From Actinomycetota bacterium (GTDB taxonomy: Bacteria > Actinomycetota > Acidimicrobiia > IMCC26256 > JAENVU01): 56,433 bases of DNA. The position numbers were made by a program, and so were the translations under genes. Positions 1 to 8,022 of this stretch are shown piece by piece (positions within the stretch are counted from its first letter, which is position 1; every line of letters begins with the position of its first letter). The stretch is from NCBI GenBank assembly GCA_016870395.1, contig VGBT01000016.1, forward strand, positions 1 through 56,433, read 5' to 3'. Below the pieces are notes generated by a model, which was not told where the DNA came from, searched no databases, and was given only the letters and a program-made list of their open reading frames with translations.

Positions 1-123
1 GCGTCCGTTGGTGCCGCCGTCGCCGTCGAGGGTCTCGAAGTACCAATCGGCTGCTCCGGCGGGCGCGCCTGTCAGCGCGAGGAGCATGACCAGGGTTCCC
101 ACGACGACCGAGGTTCTCCGCAT
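1..123 (-). CDS. Secreted protein, N-terminal fragment (cut by window edge)
   Basis: The first 41 codons of a gene that runs off the left edge. The ATG at 123 follows an AAGGGA ribosome binding site. The peptide starts with two Arg, has a hydrophobic core (VVVGTLVMLLALTG) and a likely signal peptidase site after APAGAA, so it is exported by the Sec system. The mature part begins DWYFETLDGDGGTNG, too short to assign a family. Function unknown. Confidence 0.6.
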   Translation of the reverse strand, partial: MRRTSVVVGTLVMLLALTGAPAGAADWYFETLDGDGGTNGR

Positions 124-179
124 CCCGGATCCCTTCGCGCCCGCCCGGGCTCAGGAGAATGGCGCCGCCCGGTGCGGGC

Positions 180-208
180 ACCCTAGGAAACCGGCAGCCC
201 CAAAGCAA
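180..208 (-). promoter_or_regulatory. Candidate promoter of the secreted protein
   Basis: Read on the minus strand there is TTGCTT, a 17-bp spacer and TAGGGT, which fits a primary sigma factor promoter. It would start transcription about 50 nt ahead of the ATG at 123. Prediction by eye only. Confidence 0.3.
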
Positions 209-279
209 CCGCCGTGATCAGACGCGGCGCTCACTTCGAGCGTCCCGATCGGTGCTGCTGGAGCCCCAGCAGAACGCGA

Positions 280-313
280 CAGAGGGGCCCGAGGGTGAAC
301 CCGGGCCCCTCTG
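280..313. terminator. Perfect 12-bp hairpin, possible terminator
   Basis: CAGAGGGGCCCG at 280-291 is exactly complementary to CGGGCCCCTCTG at 302-313, with a 10-nt loop. There is no T-run on either side, so it may act as a factor-dependent terminator or be an operator. Apart from this hairpin and the candidate promoter at 180-208, I see nothing else in 124-373. Confidence 0.4.
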
Positions 314-373
314 CGCTCGGCCGGAGCAGAACCGGTGAGTCGGCCCGGCGACACCGCCAGTGTCGATGCGCGT

Positions 374-727
374 GAGCTGTGGTCTCGGGCCAACGCGCAG
401 CACACCCACCGGCAAGCCGCGGCGTTCTAAGGTGCTCCGGAGGTCGGCTGGGGGCTGTTCCGCCGATCGGAGGAGGAGCTGGGGGTGCTCGGCGCCCTCG
501 ACGGTGTCGACGCCTTGGAGCTCGGCTGCGCCACCGCGTACTTCTCGGCCTGCTGTGCCGCGCCGGGTTCGTCGTCGAGGCGCTCCACGAACTGTACGCG
601 CCGGTCGACGCGGCCGCGCCCGACTACTGCGGTATCGATCACCGCCGACTGGGCGCGGCGATGGCCGGCCGAGGACTTGTGGGTCGCGCACCTCGACGTA
701 CTCTCCGAGGCCAAGCTGTACCCTTGA
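374..727 (+). pseudogene. Relic of a class I SAM-dependent methyltransferase
   Basis: Pieces of one methyltransferase can be read in order but not in one frame. From 374 the frame gives ELWSRANAQHTHRQAAAF and then a TAA at 428-430. The same frame continues with WGLFRRSEEELGVLG and the SAM-binding motif I region ALELGCATAYFSA. A frame change near 560 then gives RAGFVVEALHELYAP, which resembles the C-terminal end of this family, and another change gives DWARRWPAEDLWVAHL, the usual last residues. The central roughly 130 residues are missing, so the head and tail appear joined by an internal deletion. There is no convincing start codon. It lies just upstream of the exporter at 822 and may once have been its neighbour in an operon. 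Confidence 0.7.
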
Positions 728-752
728 CAAAACGTCACCGGGTGACGTCTCG
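724..752 (+). promoter_or_regulatory. Promoter with palindromic operator ahead of the exporter
   Basis: TTGACA at 724-729 is a perfect -35 hexamer. The spacer holds the perfect palindrome ACGTCACC-G-GGTGACGT at 732-748. A -10 would fall near 747-752 but is weak. A dyad of this size between -35 and -10 is typical of TetR-type repression of drug exporters. No TetR gene lies in the window. Confidence 0.5.
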
Positions 753-821
753 CCGACTCGCGGCCAGTCGGTACCGCTGCTCCATGATTGGGGACCGGGT
801 CGAGAACGGAGGGGGCCGATC

Positions 822-2444
822 ATGGCTGCTGGGCCAACGGATTCGGCCAGGAGCATCGCGCCGGAACGCCAGGGGTTGGTGCTGCTCGCGCTGCTCCTGG
901 TGGCGTCGGTCGCGAACCTGAACCTCTCGGTCTCCTTCGTGGCTCTGCCCGACATCGGCAAGGCCTTCGACGCGTCGCAGACCGGGCTCGATCTCATTGC
1001 CGTGGGCTACTCGCTCGGCCTTGCCACTTCCGTCCTCTACCTTGGTGCGGTCGGTGACCGGTACGGGCGCAAGCTCCTGTTGGAGCTCGGCGTGCTGCTC
1101 TCCATCCCTGCCTGCCTCGTCGCCGCCTGGGCTCCGTCCGAAGGGGTGCTCTTCGTGGCGCGGGTCGTGGGTGGGCTCTCGGCGGGTATGGCCTTCCCGA
1201 CGACGCTGGCACTGATCACCGCGCTCTGGTCGGGCCCGGCGCGCACCCGGTCGATCGCGCTCTGGTCCGCGCTGGGCGGTGCCATCATGGCTTTGGGGCC
1301 GCTCGTGTCGGGCGCGCTGCTCCAGCACTTCTGGTGGGGCTCCGTCTTCCTCGTCACGCTGCCCCTCGCGGTGGTCGCGCTGCTCCTCGCGGTCGTGCTG
1401 GTGCCGGCACACGTCAACGAGAGCAACGATCCCGTCGACAACCTCGGCGGGATCCTTTCAATGGTGATGATCGGCGCGCTCATCATCTCGATCAACTTCG
1501 TAGCGGTTCCGAACCGCGCGACCCTGGCGCTCGGGCTTGCGTTCGTCGCGCTCGGGGCGGGTGCCGGGTTCGTGCTCCGCCAGCGACGCGCGTCGAACCC
1601 GCTTTACGACCTCCACGTGGCAGCGCGGCGAGTGTTCTGGGTCGCGGCCTGCGCCGGCGTCATCGTGTTCGGCTCGCTGATGGCTGCCGTCTTCATCGGC
1701 CAGCAGTTCCTCCAGAACGTGCTTGGCTACTCGCCGCTCGACTCCGGCGCGGCGATCCTGCCGGGCGTCGTGTTGATGGTGCTCGTGGCGCCGCGCTCGG
1801 CGAAGCTCGTGGAGGAACGTGGCGCGCGCTTCACGTTGCTCCTCGGTTACTGCTTTATCCTCGGCGGTTTCCTGACCATGCTCGTGTCCTGGACGGAACG
1901 CAGCTCGTACTGGCCAGTCGGGCTCGCGTACGCTTTCCTCGGCGCCGGTGTGGGTTTAGCCGGCACGCCGGCATCCCGTTCGCTCACCAACGCCGTCCCG
2001 GTCGACCGCGCCGGCATGGCGTCGGCGACCGCCGACCTCCAGCGCGACCTCGGTGGGGCCATCATGCAGTCGATCCTCGGGGCGCTGCTCACCGCCGGCT
2101 ACGCGTCGGCGATGGCCGCCGCGATCGCCGGCGTGCCCAATGGCGATCAGGTCGCGAACAGCACGCAGGCCCAGCTCCAGGCGTCGTTCGCGAGCGCCTC
2201 CAACATCGCGTCGCAGTACCCGCAGTACGCAGTAGAGATCACAGCGGCCGCCGAGTCGGCGTTCGTCGACGGTGCCAACTGGGCCTACGCCGTCGGCATC
2301 GTGGCCGTCGTGCTCGGAGGGCTGCTCGTGTTCTTCATGTTTCCGCGGCTGGACGCGGAGCGCCGCCTTGTCGCCGAGTACCAGACCGAGGACGGAGCCG
2401 GAGCGGACGGTCGGTCCGGCGCCCGAGACGCTACGTCTAGGTGA
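822..2444 (+). CDS. DHA2-family MFS drug exporter, 14 TM
   Basis: A 540-residue multidrug-type proton antiporter of the major facilitator superfamily in the inner membrane. The ATG at 822 is chosen because a strong AGGGGG site lies just upstream and translation further upstream is not protein-like. Hydrophobic segments run throughout from about residue 18. Motif A (GDRYGRK) follows TM2, and length and pattern fit the 14-TM DHA2 group. The tail after the last TM is short and hydrophilic. The gene is alone on its strand, is preceded by a palindromic operator, and its end overlaps the decayed DsrE gene on the other strand by 8 bp. The substrate cannot be told from sequence. Confidence 0.88.
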   Translation: MAAGPTDSARSIAPERQGLVLLALLLVASVANLNLSVSFVALPDIGKAFDASQTGLDLIAVGYSLGLATSVLYLGAVGDRYGRKLLLELGVLLSIPACLVAAWAPSEGVLFVARVVGGLSAGMAFPTTLALITALWSGPARTRSIALWSALGGAIMALGPLVSGALLQHFWWGSVFLVTLPLAVVALLLAVVLVPAHVNESNDPVDNLGGILSMVMIGALIISINFVAVPNRATLALGLAFVALGAGAGFVLRQRRASNPLYDLHVAARRVFWVAACAGVIVFGSLMAAVFIGQQFLQNVLGYSPLDSGAAILPGVVLMVLVAPRSAKLVEERGARFTLLLGYCFILGGFLTMLVSWTERSSYWPVGLAYAFLGAGVGLAGTPASRSLTNAVPVDRAGMASATADLQRDLGGAIMQSILGALLTAGYASAMAAAIAGVPNGDQVANSTQAQLQASFASASNIASQYPQYAVEITAAAESAFVDGANWAYAVGIVAVVLGGLLVFFMFPRLDAERRLVAEYQTEDGAGADGRSGARDATSR

Positions 2445-2737
2445 AGATGATCTGGCTGCCCGTGGCGCGCTCGTAGACCTCGACAACCGTGATGATGTCG
2501 TCGACATCGTCGATGAAGTCGTCACGGCTCATCTCGAACATGTCTACCGACGCCGGCGATCTTCACGTGCTCGTTGCGGACCTTGTTGATCGCGTCGAGG
2601 CCGAGGAACGTGAAGAAGAGGTCGGCCTCGATCCCTTCCATCCGCGCACCGCCGCCCATGATCAGCCCGGGGTAGATGCCGTCGAAGGATCCCTTCGACA
2701 CGATGGTGGAGACCTTCTCGGTCGGTTCTGCTCCCAA
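2437..2737 (-). pseudogene. DsrE-family sulfur relay protein, internally deleted
   Basis: The N-terminal half reads KVSTIVSKGSFDGIYPGL then EADLFFTFLGLDAI, typical of the DsrE/peroxiredoxin-like family that handles persulfides. After KIAG at about 2560 the frame runs to an early stop. In the next frame the true C-terminus is present: SVDMFEMSRDDFIDDVDDI and ending IIFT with a TAG at 2437-2439. About 60 central residues are missing, including the region that should hold the family's conserved Cys. A TTG at 2737 is the likely former start, with an AGGATGAGG site before it. Third gene of a decayed minus-strand operon. Confidence 0.75.
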
Positions 2738-2741
2738 TGCC

Positions 2742-3068
2742 TCATCCTGGTCTAGATGCAGGCGGGGGCGTGGGGATGCCCGCGATCCTGGCGGCGAGCT
2801 TGGCGGGTCCCTTCTTGAAGAGCTGGTTGAGCTCCTTCACCGGGACACCGGATGTCTTGCCGAGTGCACGGATCGACGGCGCGGTGTCGTCCTTCAGGTA
2901 CGAGTCGCGCATGAACTCGACGACCTGCCAGTAACGGTCGGTCAACGGGTCGATGCCGGCGTCCTTGGGGTCCTCGTTACCGATGTCTCGGCTCCATTGC
3001 TCGGGCTTCTCGAGAAACCCCTGGTCGTTCATGTCGACGTCGTGGCCGGCGATCGTCGTGGTCGTCAC
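2742..3068 (-). pseudogene. TusE/DsrC-like sulfur relay protein, C-terminus frameshifted
   Basis: Starts at GTG 3068 behind a GAGGAG site. It reads as a DsrC/TusE fold protein: FLEKPEQWSRDIG, then DRYWQVVEFMRDSYLKD, SIRALGKTSGVPVKELNQLF and KKGPAKLAARIAGIP. DsrC-type proteins carry the sulfur on a conserved Cys at the extreme C-terminus. Here the reading frame ends PPPASRPG without Cys. Shifting frame by one base inside the preceding C-run yields the expected ending Cys-Ile-stop at 2752-2760. The protein is thus almost complete but has lost its functional end by a homopolymer indel. It sits 15 bp after the SQR-like gene. Confidence 0.72.
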
Positions 3069-3082
3069 GTCGTTCTCCTCGC

Positions 3083-4273
3083 TCACTCGGGCCGGTACCT
3101 GCCGGACATGGACATCTCGGCGCTGATGCCGGGGATCTCTCGGCCCTCCAGCAGCGCGTTCCAGTAGAACCACTGGAACATCGGCTTGCCCAGGTGGTTG
3201 AGCCGCGACTCCTCGAGCAGCGGCATCGGTCCCATCGCGTTGGGCAACCGGCCGGGGAGCGGCTCGGTCTCGTAGTCGAAGTCGATGAGCAGCGCCTTCT
3301 TGAACCCGGTCTCGACGAAGTAGTTCGCGTGCCCGTCGTAGGATTCGTCGAACGCCTCGCCGGCCAGGAACCGCTCCACGTTCTCGGCGCAGAGCTCTCC
3401 CTCGAAGTGGGTCACCGACCCGGCCTTCGAGGTCGGGATGTTGGCGGCGTCGCCGAGCACGAAGATGGTGGGCTTCACCTCGGACTGCAGGGTCGCCATG
3501 TTGGTGGGCACGGAGTTGAGCTCGTCGCCGAGGCCCGGTGAGCGGGTGACGCACTCGGCGCCGCCGTGCACCGGAACCGTGACGAGCAGGTCGAAGGTGA
3601 CTTCGCGCTCGTCGTAGCTGATCAGCCGTCCCCCGGGACCGTCGACCTCGCCAGTGTTGAACTCTTTGACGAGCGCGACACCCTTCTCCTCGAGCAGGTC
3701 TCCCAGGGTCTTCGAGGCGATCGGCGTTCGTGAACGCGCCGTAGACGGGCGTGACGTATGTGAGCTCGACGTCCTCGCAGATGCCGCGCTCGGTGAAGTA
3801 CCAGTCGGTGAGGAAGGCGAACTGAGCGGCGCGAGCGCGCACGCGAGGGCCGAGGCTCCCTCGAGGTTGTAGAAGGTGAACATCTTCTCCATCCACCCGG
3901 GACCGGTGAGCCCCTCGGGCTCCTCGGGCAGCCGGACGGCGCCGGTGGCCGCGACGAGCACGTCCTAGGCCAGGACCGTCCCGTCAGCGAGGGTCACCTC
4001 GTTCGCCTCGATGTCGACCGCGTCGATCTCGCACTGCAGGTAGTGGATGCCGTCGGCGAGCTGCGGCGCGCGCGGGCGCACGATCTCGTTGGGCTTGGCC
4101 AGGCCGAACGGCACGAAGAAAAGCCCCGTTTGGTACACGTGGCGTCCGTCGCGATCGACGACGGTGATCTGCGCCGACGAGAGGCTGCGCCGGAGCCGGT
4201 TGGCTATGATCGTGCCGCCCGTGCCCGCACCCAGGATGACGATCTGCTTCTCCATACCCCTCTGGGTATCCAT
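3083..4273 (-). pseudogene. Sulfide:quinone oxidoreductase-like flavoprotein, disrupted
   Basis: FAD-dependent SQR/FCSD-type oxidoreductase. The N-terminus has the dinucleotide fold IVILGAGTGGTIIANRLRR and FFVPFG. An in-frame TAG at 3965-3967 follows DGTVLA where the family has Tyr (YDVLV). Reading resumes with LVAATG and GLTGPGWMEKMFTFY, then two frame changes bracket AAQFAFLTDWYFTERGI. The last part, from TLGDLLEEKGVALVKEF through VLGDAANIPTSKAGS to the end, is intact and contains the second FAD-binding motif. ATG 4255 (MEKQ) is the more likely start because AGAGGGG precedes it; ATG 4273 is the longer option. One nonsense codon plus two shifts make function unlikely unless they are sequencing errors. 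Confidence 0.78.
4254..4269 (-). promoter_or_regulatory. CsoR/CstR-like operator before the sulfur locus
   Basis: ATACCCCTCTGGGTAT is a perfect ATACCC-N4-GGGTAT dyad. This form resembles operators of CsoR-family repressors, in particular the persulfide sensor CstR that controls SQR/rhodanese/TusA-type operons. It covers the ribosome binding site of the SQR-like gene. The operator assignment is inferred from form and context; no CsoR-family gene is in the window. Confidence 0.5.
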
Positions 4274-4355
4274 GGGACGGTGAATCGGTAGTGATCACCG
4301 GCCCGTCGATCCGAAACCTTCGCCCTTCTGTCGGCACCGATGCCTGCCGCCGGGG

Positions 4356-5066
4356 TCAGGACCCGGCCGAGCCGAGGCGGGCGACGGCGACGAGCGTGCC
4401 AGCGTCGAGGCGCTGCTCCAGCGTGCCGTCGAGCGCTGCGAGGCTGATGGCCAGCGCCGCCTGGGACGGTGGTGCGTCGGCCCAGCCGATCGCCTCCACA
4501 ATGACGACCGCGTGGGCCTGGTCGCGGGCGATCGTGACGCGCAGCTCGTCGGCCCGCTTGGCGAGGGCCGCGGCGAGCTCCTGCACGACCCGCAGCGCTG
4601 CGAGCGCGTCGCGTGCCTCGAGCGGCTCGCCCAAGGAGACCTCGACCACCTCGCCGTGGGTACCGACCTCCTCGCGAAGGAGCTCGAGCTCGAGCGCGAT
4701 CGCGGCGCGCAGCTCGGCCGCGACGTCGAGTCCCGGTCCGTTCGGCGTCGCGAGCATCGGCGTGCCGGCGAGGCGGGCTTGGCGATGCCGCTCCAGCGCC
4801 CACAGCCCGAGCGTGCGTGGGTCGGTGCTGGCCCTCCGCAGCCGCGCCGTCAGCTCGGCGTTGGTGTGATGCGCCTCGGCGAGCTCGGCCCGCAGCGTCC
4901 CGGTGCGAGACTCGAGATGCGCGACCGAGCGTTCGGCCTCGGCTCGGTGCTCGCGCTCGGTGGCCAGGTCGTCGCGCGTCGTGCGCAGCGTTCGGGCCAG
5001 CGCGACGAGTGCCGCGACCAAGAGCGCTCCGAGTGCTGCCGCGACGATCCAGGCGGTGGTCGACAC
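4356..5066 (-). CDS. Membrane-anchored coiled-coil protein, unknown function
   Basis: A 236-residue protein starting MSTTAWIVAAALGALLVAA, one N-terminal TM segment, followed by a Glu/Arg-rich coiled coil to about residue 85. The soluble C-terminal half (from about 105) has alternating helices and strands, with VVQELAAALAKRADELRVTI and VVIVEAIGWADA, vaguely like a degenerate histidine-kinase-type ATPase fold. I see no N or G box, so this is only a suggestion. It lies between the sulfur locus and the aminotransferase on the same strand. No family recognised with confidence. Confidence 0.55.
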   Translation of the reverse strand: MSTTAWIVAAALGALLVAALVALARTLRTTRDDLATEREHRAEAERSVAHLESRTGTLRAELAEAHHTNAELTARLRRASTDPRTLGLWALERHRQARLAGTPMLATPNGPGLDVAAELRAAIALELELLREEVGTHGEVVEVSLGEPLEARDALAALRVVQELAAALAKRADELRVTIARDQAHAVVIVEAIGWADAPPSQAALAISLAALDGTLEQRLDAGTLVAVARLGSAGS

Positions 5067-5159
5067 GCAGCAGGGTCTAGCCGATGCGCTGCGAAGGGGA
5101 GAAAACGTGCGGCTGTGGATGCATCGCCCGTCGTGGGCGAGGAGGTCCTGGCGAGCGAG

Positions 5160-6308
5160 TCAGCGCAGGTCGCTCACCACGGCGAGGAGTCGGGCCACGT
5201 CTTCGGCGTCCGAGTAGCAGGAGAGCCCGGCGCGCACGGTGCCGCCGCTCGCCGCGAGTCCGAGGGCCTCGACGGCCTCGACGGCGTAGTGGCTCCCGCT
5301 CCAGCCGGCCACGCGGGCCGCTGCGAGCGCGTCGACGACCTCGTCGGGATGCCGGCCCCGGACCGTGAACGAGACCGTCGGTGCCCGTGCCTCCGACGTC
5401 GCCGGTCCCAGGACGCGCACATGATCGAGGCCGAGGAGTCCTTCGAGCAGGCCGGCGAAGATCTCGCGCTCGTGCGCGGCGATCCGATCCACGCCGGTTT
5501 CGAGCAGGAAGTCGGCGGCTGCGCCGACGCCGGCGATGGCCTCGTACGCCGGCGTTCCCGTCTCCCAGCACGACGGCGAGCTGTCCGGCGCCGGGCGCAC
5601 CTTGTACGGAGACAGTTCGTCGCGTAGGCGCTCCGAGAGCCACAAGACCCCGGCGTGGGGCCCGTACCACTTGTAAGCGGAGGTCACGATCGCGTCGCAG
5701 TCGAGACGGGCCACGTCGATGGGTCGGTGGGGCACGAGGTGCACCGCGTCGACGAGGACGTTGGCATCCTGGGTATGGGCCGCGGCGATGACGGGGGCGA
5801 GATCGGGGATCGTGCCGAGCACGTTCGAGGCGCCCGTGATCGCGACCCAGCGGGTGCGGGGACCGATGCAGTCGATCACGGCGGCCGGATCGAGCCGGCC
5901 CGTCGCCGGGTCGAAGGGAGCGAGACGCATCGCCGCGCCGGCCTCTTGGGTCGCGATGCGCCACGGGGTGATGTTCGCGTCATGGTCGAGGCGGGTCCCC
6001 ACGATCTCGTCGCCGGCGCCAAGGGTCCGCCCGATCGCCCGGGTGAGCGCGAACACGAGCGTGGTCATGTTCGCCCCGAACACGACGCCGCCTGGGTCGG
6101 CACCGAGAAGGCGACCGACCGACGCCCGGGCCGAGGCCGCGAGCGTACCGGTTGCCTGCGATGCCGTGAACCGCCCGCCGCCGTTGGCCACGTCGCCGGT
6201 ACGCAGGTAGCCGGCGATCGCGTCGATCGCGGCGTCGACCATCTGCGTGCCGGCGGGTCCGTCGAAGCGCGCCCAGCCGTCGGCCAGACCGGGGAAGCGG
6301 TGTCTCAT
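5160..6308 (-). CDS. Cysteine desulfurase-like class V aminotransferase
   Basis: A 382-residue PLP enzyme of the SufS/CsdA-like fold. Visible are the N-terminal FDGPAGTQMVDAAIDAI, the cofactor region FGANMTTLVFALTRAIG, the His-containing VDAVHLVPH and the PLP lysine in TSAYKWYGPHAGVLW. The end SCYSDAEDVARLL is typical of the single-copy cysteine desulfurase-like subfamily that occurs apart from suf or isc clusters. The ATG at 6308 is chosen because it starts the conserved N-terminus (MRHRFPGLADGWARFD); the open frame extends much further upstream but is not protein-like. Substrate uncertain: desulfurase or selenocysteine lyase activity is possible. Confidence 0.82.
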   Translation of the reverse strand: MRHRFPGLADGWARFDGPAGTQMVDAAIDAIAGYLRTGDVANGGGRFTASQATGTLAASARASVGRLLGADPGGVVFGANMTTLVFALTRAIGRTLGAGDEIVGTRLDHDANITPWRIATQEAGAAMRLAPFDPATGRLDPAAVIDCIGPRTRWVAITGASNVLGTIPDLAPVIAAAHTQDANVLVDAVHLVPHRPIDVARLDCDAIVTSAYKWYGPHAGVLWLSERLRDELSPYKVRPAPDSSPSCWETGTPAYEAIAGVGAAADFLLETGVDRIAAHEREIFAGLLEGLLGLDHVRVLGPATSEARAPTVSFTVRGRHPDEVVDALAAARVAGWSGSHYAVEAVEALGLAASGGTVRAGLSCYSDAEDVARLLAVVSDLR

Positions 6309-6453
6309 CACGCGATCATGGCTCGCGGCCACGAGACCGGTCGCGAGACCTTCGGCGATTCTGGACTTTCGGCTCTCGATCGCCGGGTGACCGTCGCGGT
6401 TCGATCCCGCGACGACACTGAGGGAGGTCCCCACATGGACACTGCCGACGCGA

Positions 6454-6783
6454 GTGGTGGCCGGCTCGATGCGGAGGAACAAGCAGCGGGCTGGGAAGCG
6501 TTCGGTCTGGCGCAGCGGGCTCATCGGCGCGCTTCTCGGGATGGTGATCGGTGCCGCGGTCTGGGCGGGCCTCGTCGCGGTGGCGCTCGCCGGCTCCGGG
6601 TGGGGTCTCGGTCCGCCCCTGTGGATGGCGGCCGGGATCGGAGTCTTCGCCGGGGCGTTCCTGGGCGGCTGGGCCGGCGTGATGGTGGGAACGACCCGTC
6701 TCGAGCACGTGGAGCACGGGCAGCTGATGCCCCGCTCCGAGCAGTCGGATCGCGCTGTTCTCGGCCCGGATCCTCGACCGTAG
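6454..6783 (+). CDS. Small membrane protein, start uncertain
   Basis: Two glycine-rich TM segments (LIGALLGMVIGAAVWAGLVA and MAAGIGVFAGAFLGGWAG) form a helical hairpin, with a short hydrophilic tail, 109 residues from the GTG at 6454. The best ribosome binding site (GGGAGG at 6422-6427) instead serves an ATG at 6435 in another frame, which gives an acidic leader MDTADASGGRLDAEEQAAG. A one-base indel between about 6470 and 6530 would join that start to the TM part. Either the GTG is used or there is a frameshift. Function unknown. Confidence 0.45.
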   Translation: MVAGSMRRNKQRAGKRSVWRSGLIGALLGMVIGAAVWAGLVAVALAGSGWGLGPPLWMAAGIGVFAGAFLGGWAGVMVGTTRLEHVEHGQLMPRSEQSDRAVLGPDPRP

Positions 6784-6822
6784 GGTGTCCATGGCGACGG
6801 TGTGTGAAGATCCCGGGTTCCT

Positions 6823-8022
6823 GTGTCGATCATCTGCTCCGTGCGCCGCCTCCGGCCCTTCCTAGCGCTCGTCGGTGCCGCCCTCGTGTTGGCGGGCGTT
6901 CCCACCGCGTTGCCGGCCGTTGCTGCGCCCATCAGGTCGGCACCCGACGTCCCGGCGCGACTCGCCACGCTCCAGGCGCTCGAGGAACGCCGGAGCCAGG
7001 AAGTCACCGACGCCATCAGCCGTCGCGACGACGTTCGCCGCCGGCTCGACACCGCTCGCGGCCTGGCGGAGACCGCGCGGGCGCGCACCGACCAGCTCAG
7101 CGTGCGCGCGGCGGAGGCGGCCGCGCGCTACGAGACGGCCCGCCGGCGGGTCGGGGAGCTCGCGGCTGTTGCGTATCGCGGTGGTGCGGACCAGTCCCAG
7201 CTGATGATGGTCCTCGACATCGAGAGCCTCGGCGACTACGCGTACCGTCGCGAGCTCGTCGAACGGGTGGGGGAGCGGCAACGGAACGCAGTCCGAACCG
7301 CGCAGCGCGAGCGGGCGACGGCCACGGCGCTCGCGGACGAGGCTCGGGCCGAGCGGAATCGGCTCGTCGGCGTCGTCGACGCCCTGACTCGCGCGCTGCC
7401 CGACCGGGAGACGGCGGTGACCACCGCGCAGGTGGCTCTCGCCCGAGTCGAGGTGTGGCGCGAGCGATGGGAGGCGATCGCGGGCGGCACGGCCACCACG
7501 ATCATGGGGCGCCCCGCGCTTACCCCCGACGAGCTGGCCACCTGGTTCACGGCCACGCGCCGCCGTGCGCGCCTCACCGTCTCGATCTCCGAGCTCGCCC
7601 GCTACTACGTCGAGGAGGGCTCGGCGGTCGGGGTGCGTGGCGACATCGCGTTCGCCCAGTCGATCCTCGAGACGGGAAGCTTGTGGTTCCCGGATGGCGG
7701 TCAGGTGCTGCCGACCGACAACAATTTCGCGGGTATGGGTGCGTGCGACAGTTGCGCGTCGGGGGATGACTTCCCGGATGCGCGCACGGGCGTGCGGGCT
7801 CAGGTGCAGCAACTTCGGGTCTACGCCGATCCGAGCCTGACCAATGCGATGCTGAACCCGCCGGCGGTGAACCCGCGGCTCGACGCGCACTTCCTCAAGG
7901 GACGCGTGCCGACGTGGGGCGGCCTCACGCACACGTGGGCGACCGCAAGCACCTATGGCGACCGGATCCTGGCGATCTACGGCGAGATCCTCGCCTGGCA
8001 CACCGACCGCGCCCGGTTGTAG
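6823..8022 (+). CDS. Secreted peptidoglycan hydrolase with coiled coil and glucosaminidase domain
   Basis: A 399-residue exported protein. A signal peptide (FLALVGAALVLAGVPTALPAVAA) is followed by a long Arg/Ala/Glu coiled coil (about residues 45-215), as in Actinobacterial NlpC/RipA-type hydrolases, which often use it to dock to divisome regulators. The C-terminal part (about 255-399) holds ARYYVEEGSAVGVRGDIAFA, QSILETGSLWF and NNFAGMGACD, the pattern of the Mannosyl-glycoprotein endo-beta-N-acetylglucosaminidase family, with the catalytic Glu in LETG. Start is GTG 6823; GTG 6841 just before the Arg pair is equally possible. Its end abuts the convergent gene at 8023. Confidence 0.8.
   Translation: MSIICSVRRLRPFLALVGAALVLAGVPTALPAVAAPIRSAPDVPARLATLQALEERRSQEVTDAISRRDDVRRRLDTARGLAETARARTDQLSVRAAEAAARYETARRRVGELAAVAYRGGADQSQLMMVLDIESLGDYAYRRELVERVGERQRNAVRTAQRERATATALADEARAERNRLVGVVDALTRALPDRETAVTTAQVALARVEVWRERWEAIAGGTATTIMGRPALTPDELATWFTATRRRARLTVSISELARYYVEEGSAVGVRGDIAFAQSILETGSLWFPDGGQVLPTDNNFAGMGACDSCASGDDFPDARTGVRAQVQQLRVYADPSLTNAMLNPPAVNPRLDAHFLKGRVPTWGGLTHTWATASTYGDRILAIYGEILAWHTDRARL

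Noticed and set aside
280-313. Reading the 12-bp hairpin as a classical intrinsic terminator
   Set aside because: No T-run on either strand, so I list it only as a possible terminator.
5655-7769. Open frame of 704 codons on the plus strand
   Set aside because: Overlaps the cysteine desulfurase-like gene in antisense and the glucosaminidase gene out of frame; no motifs.
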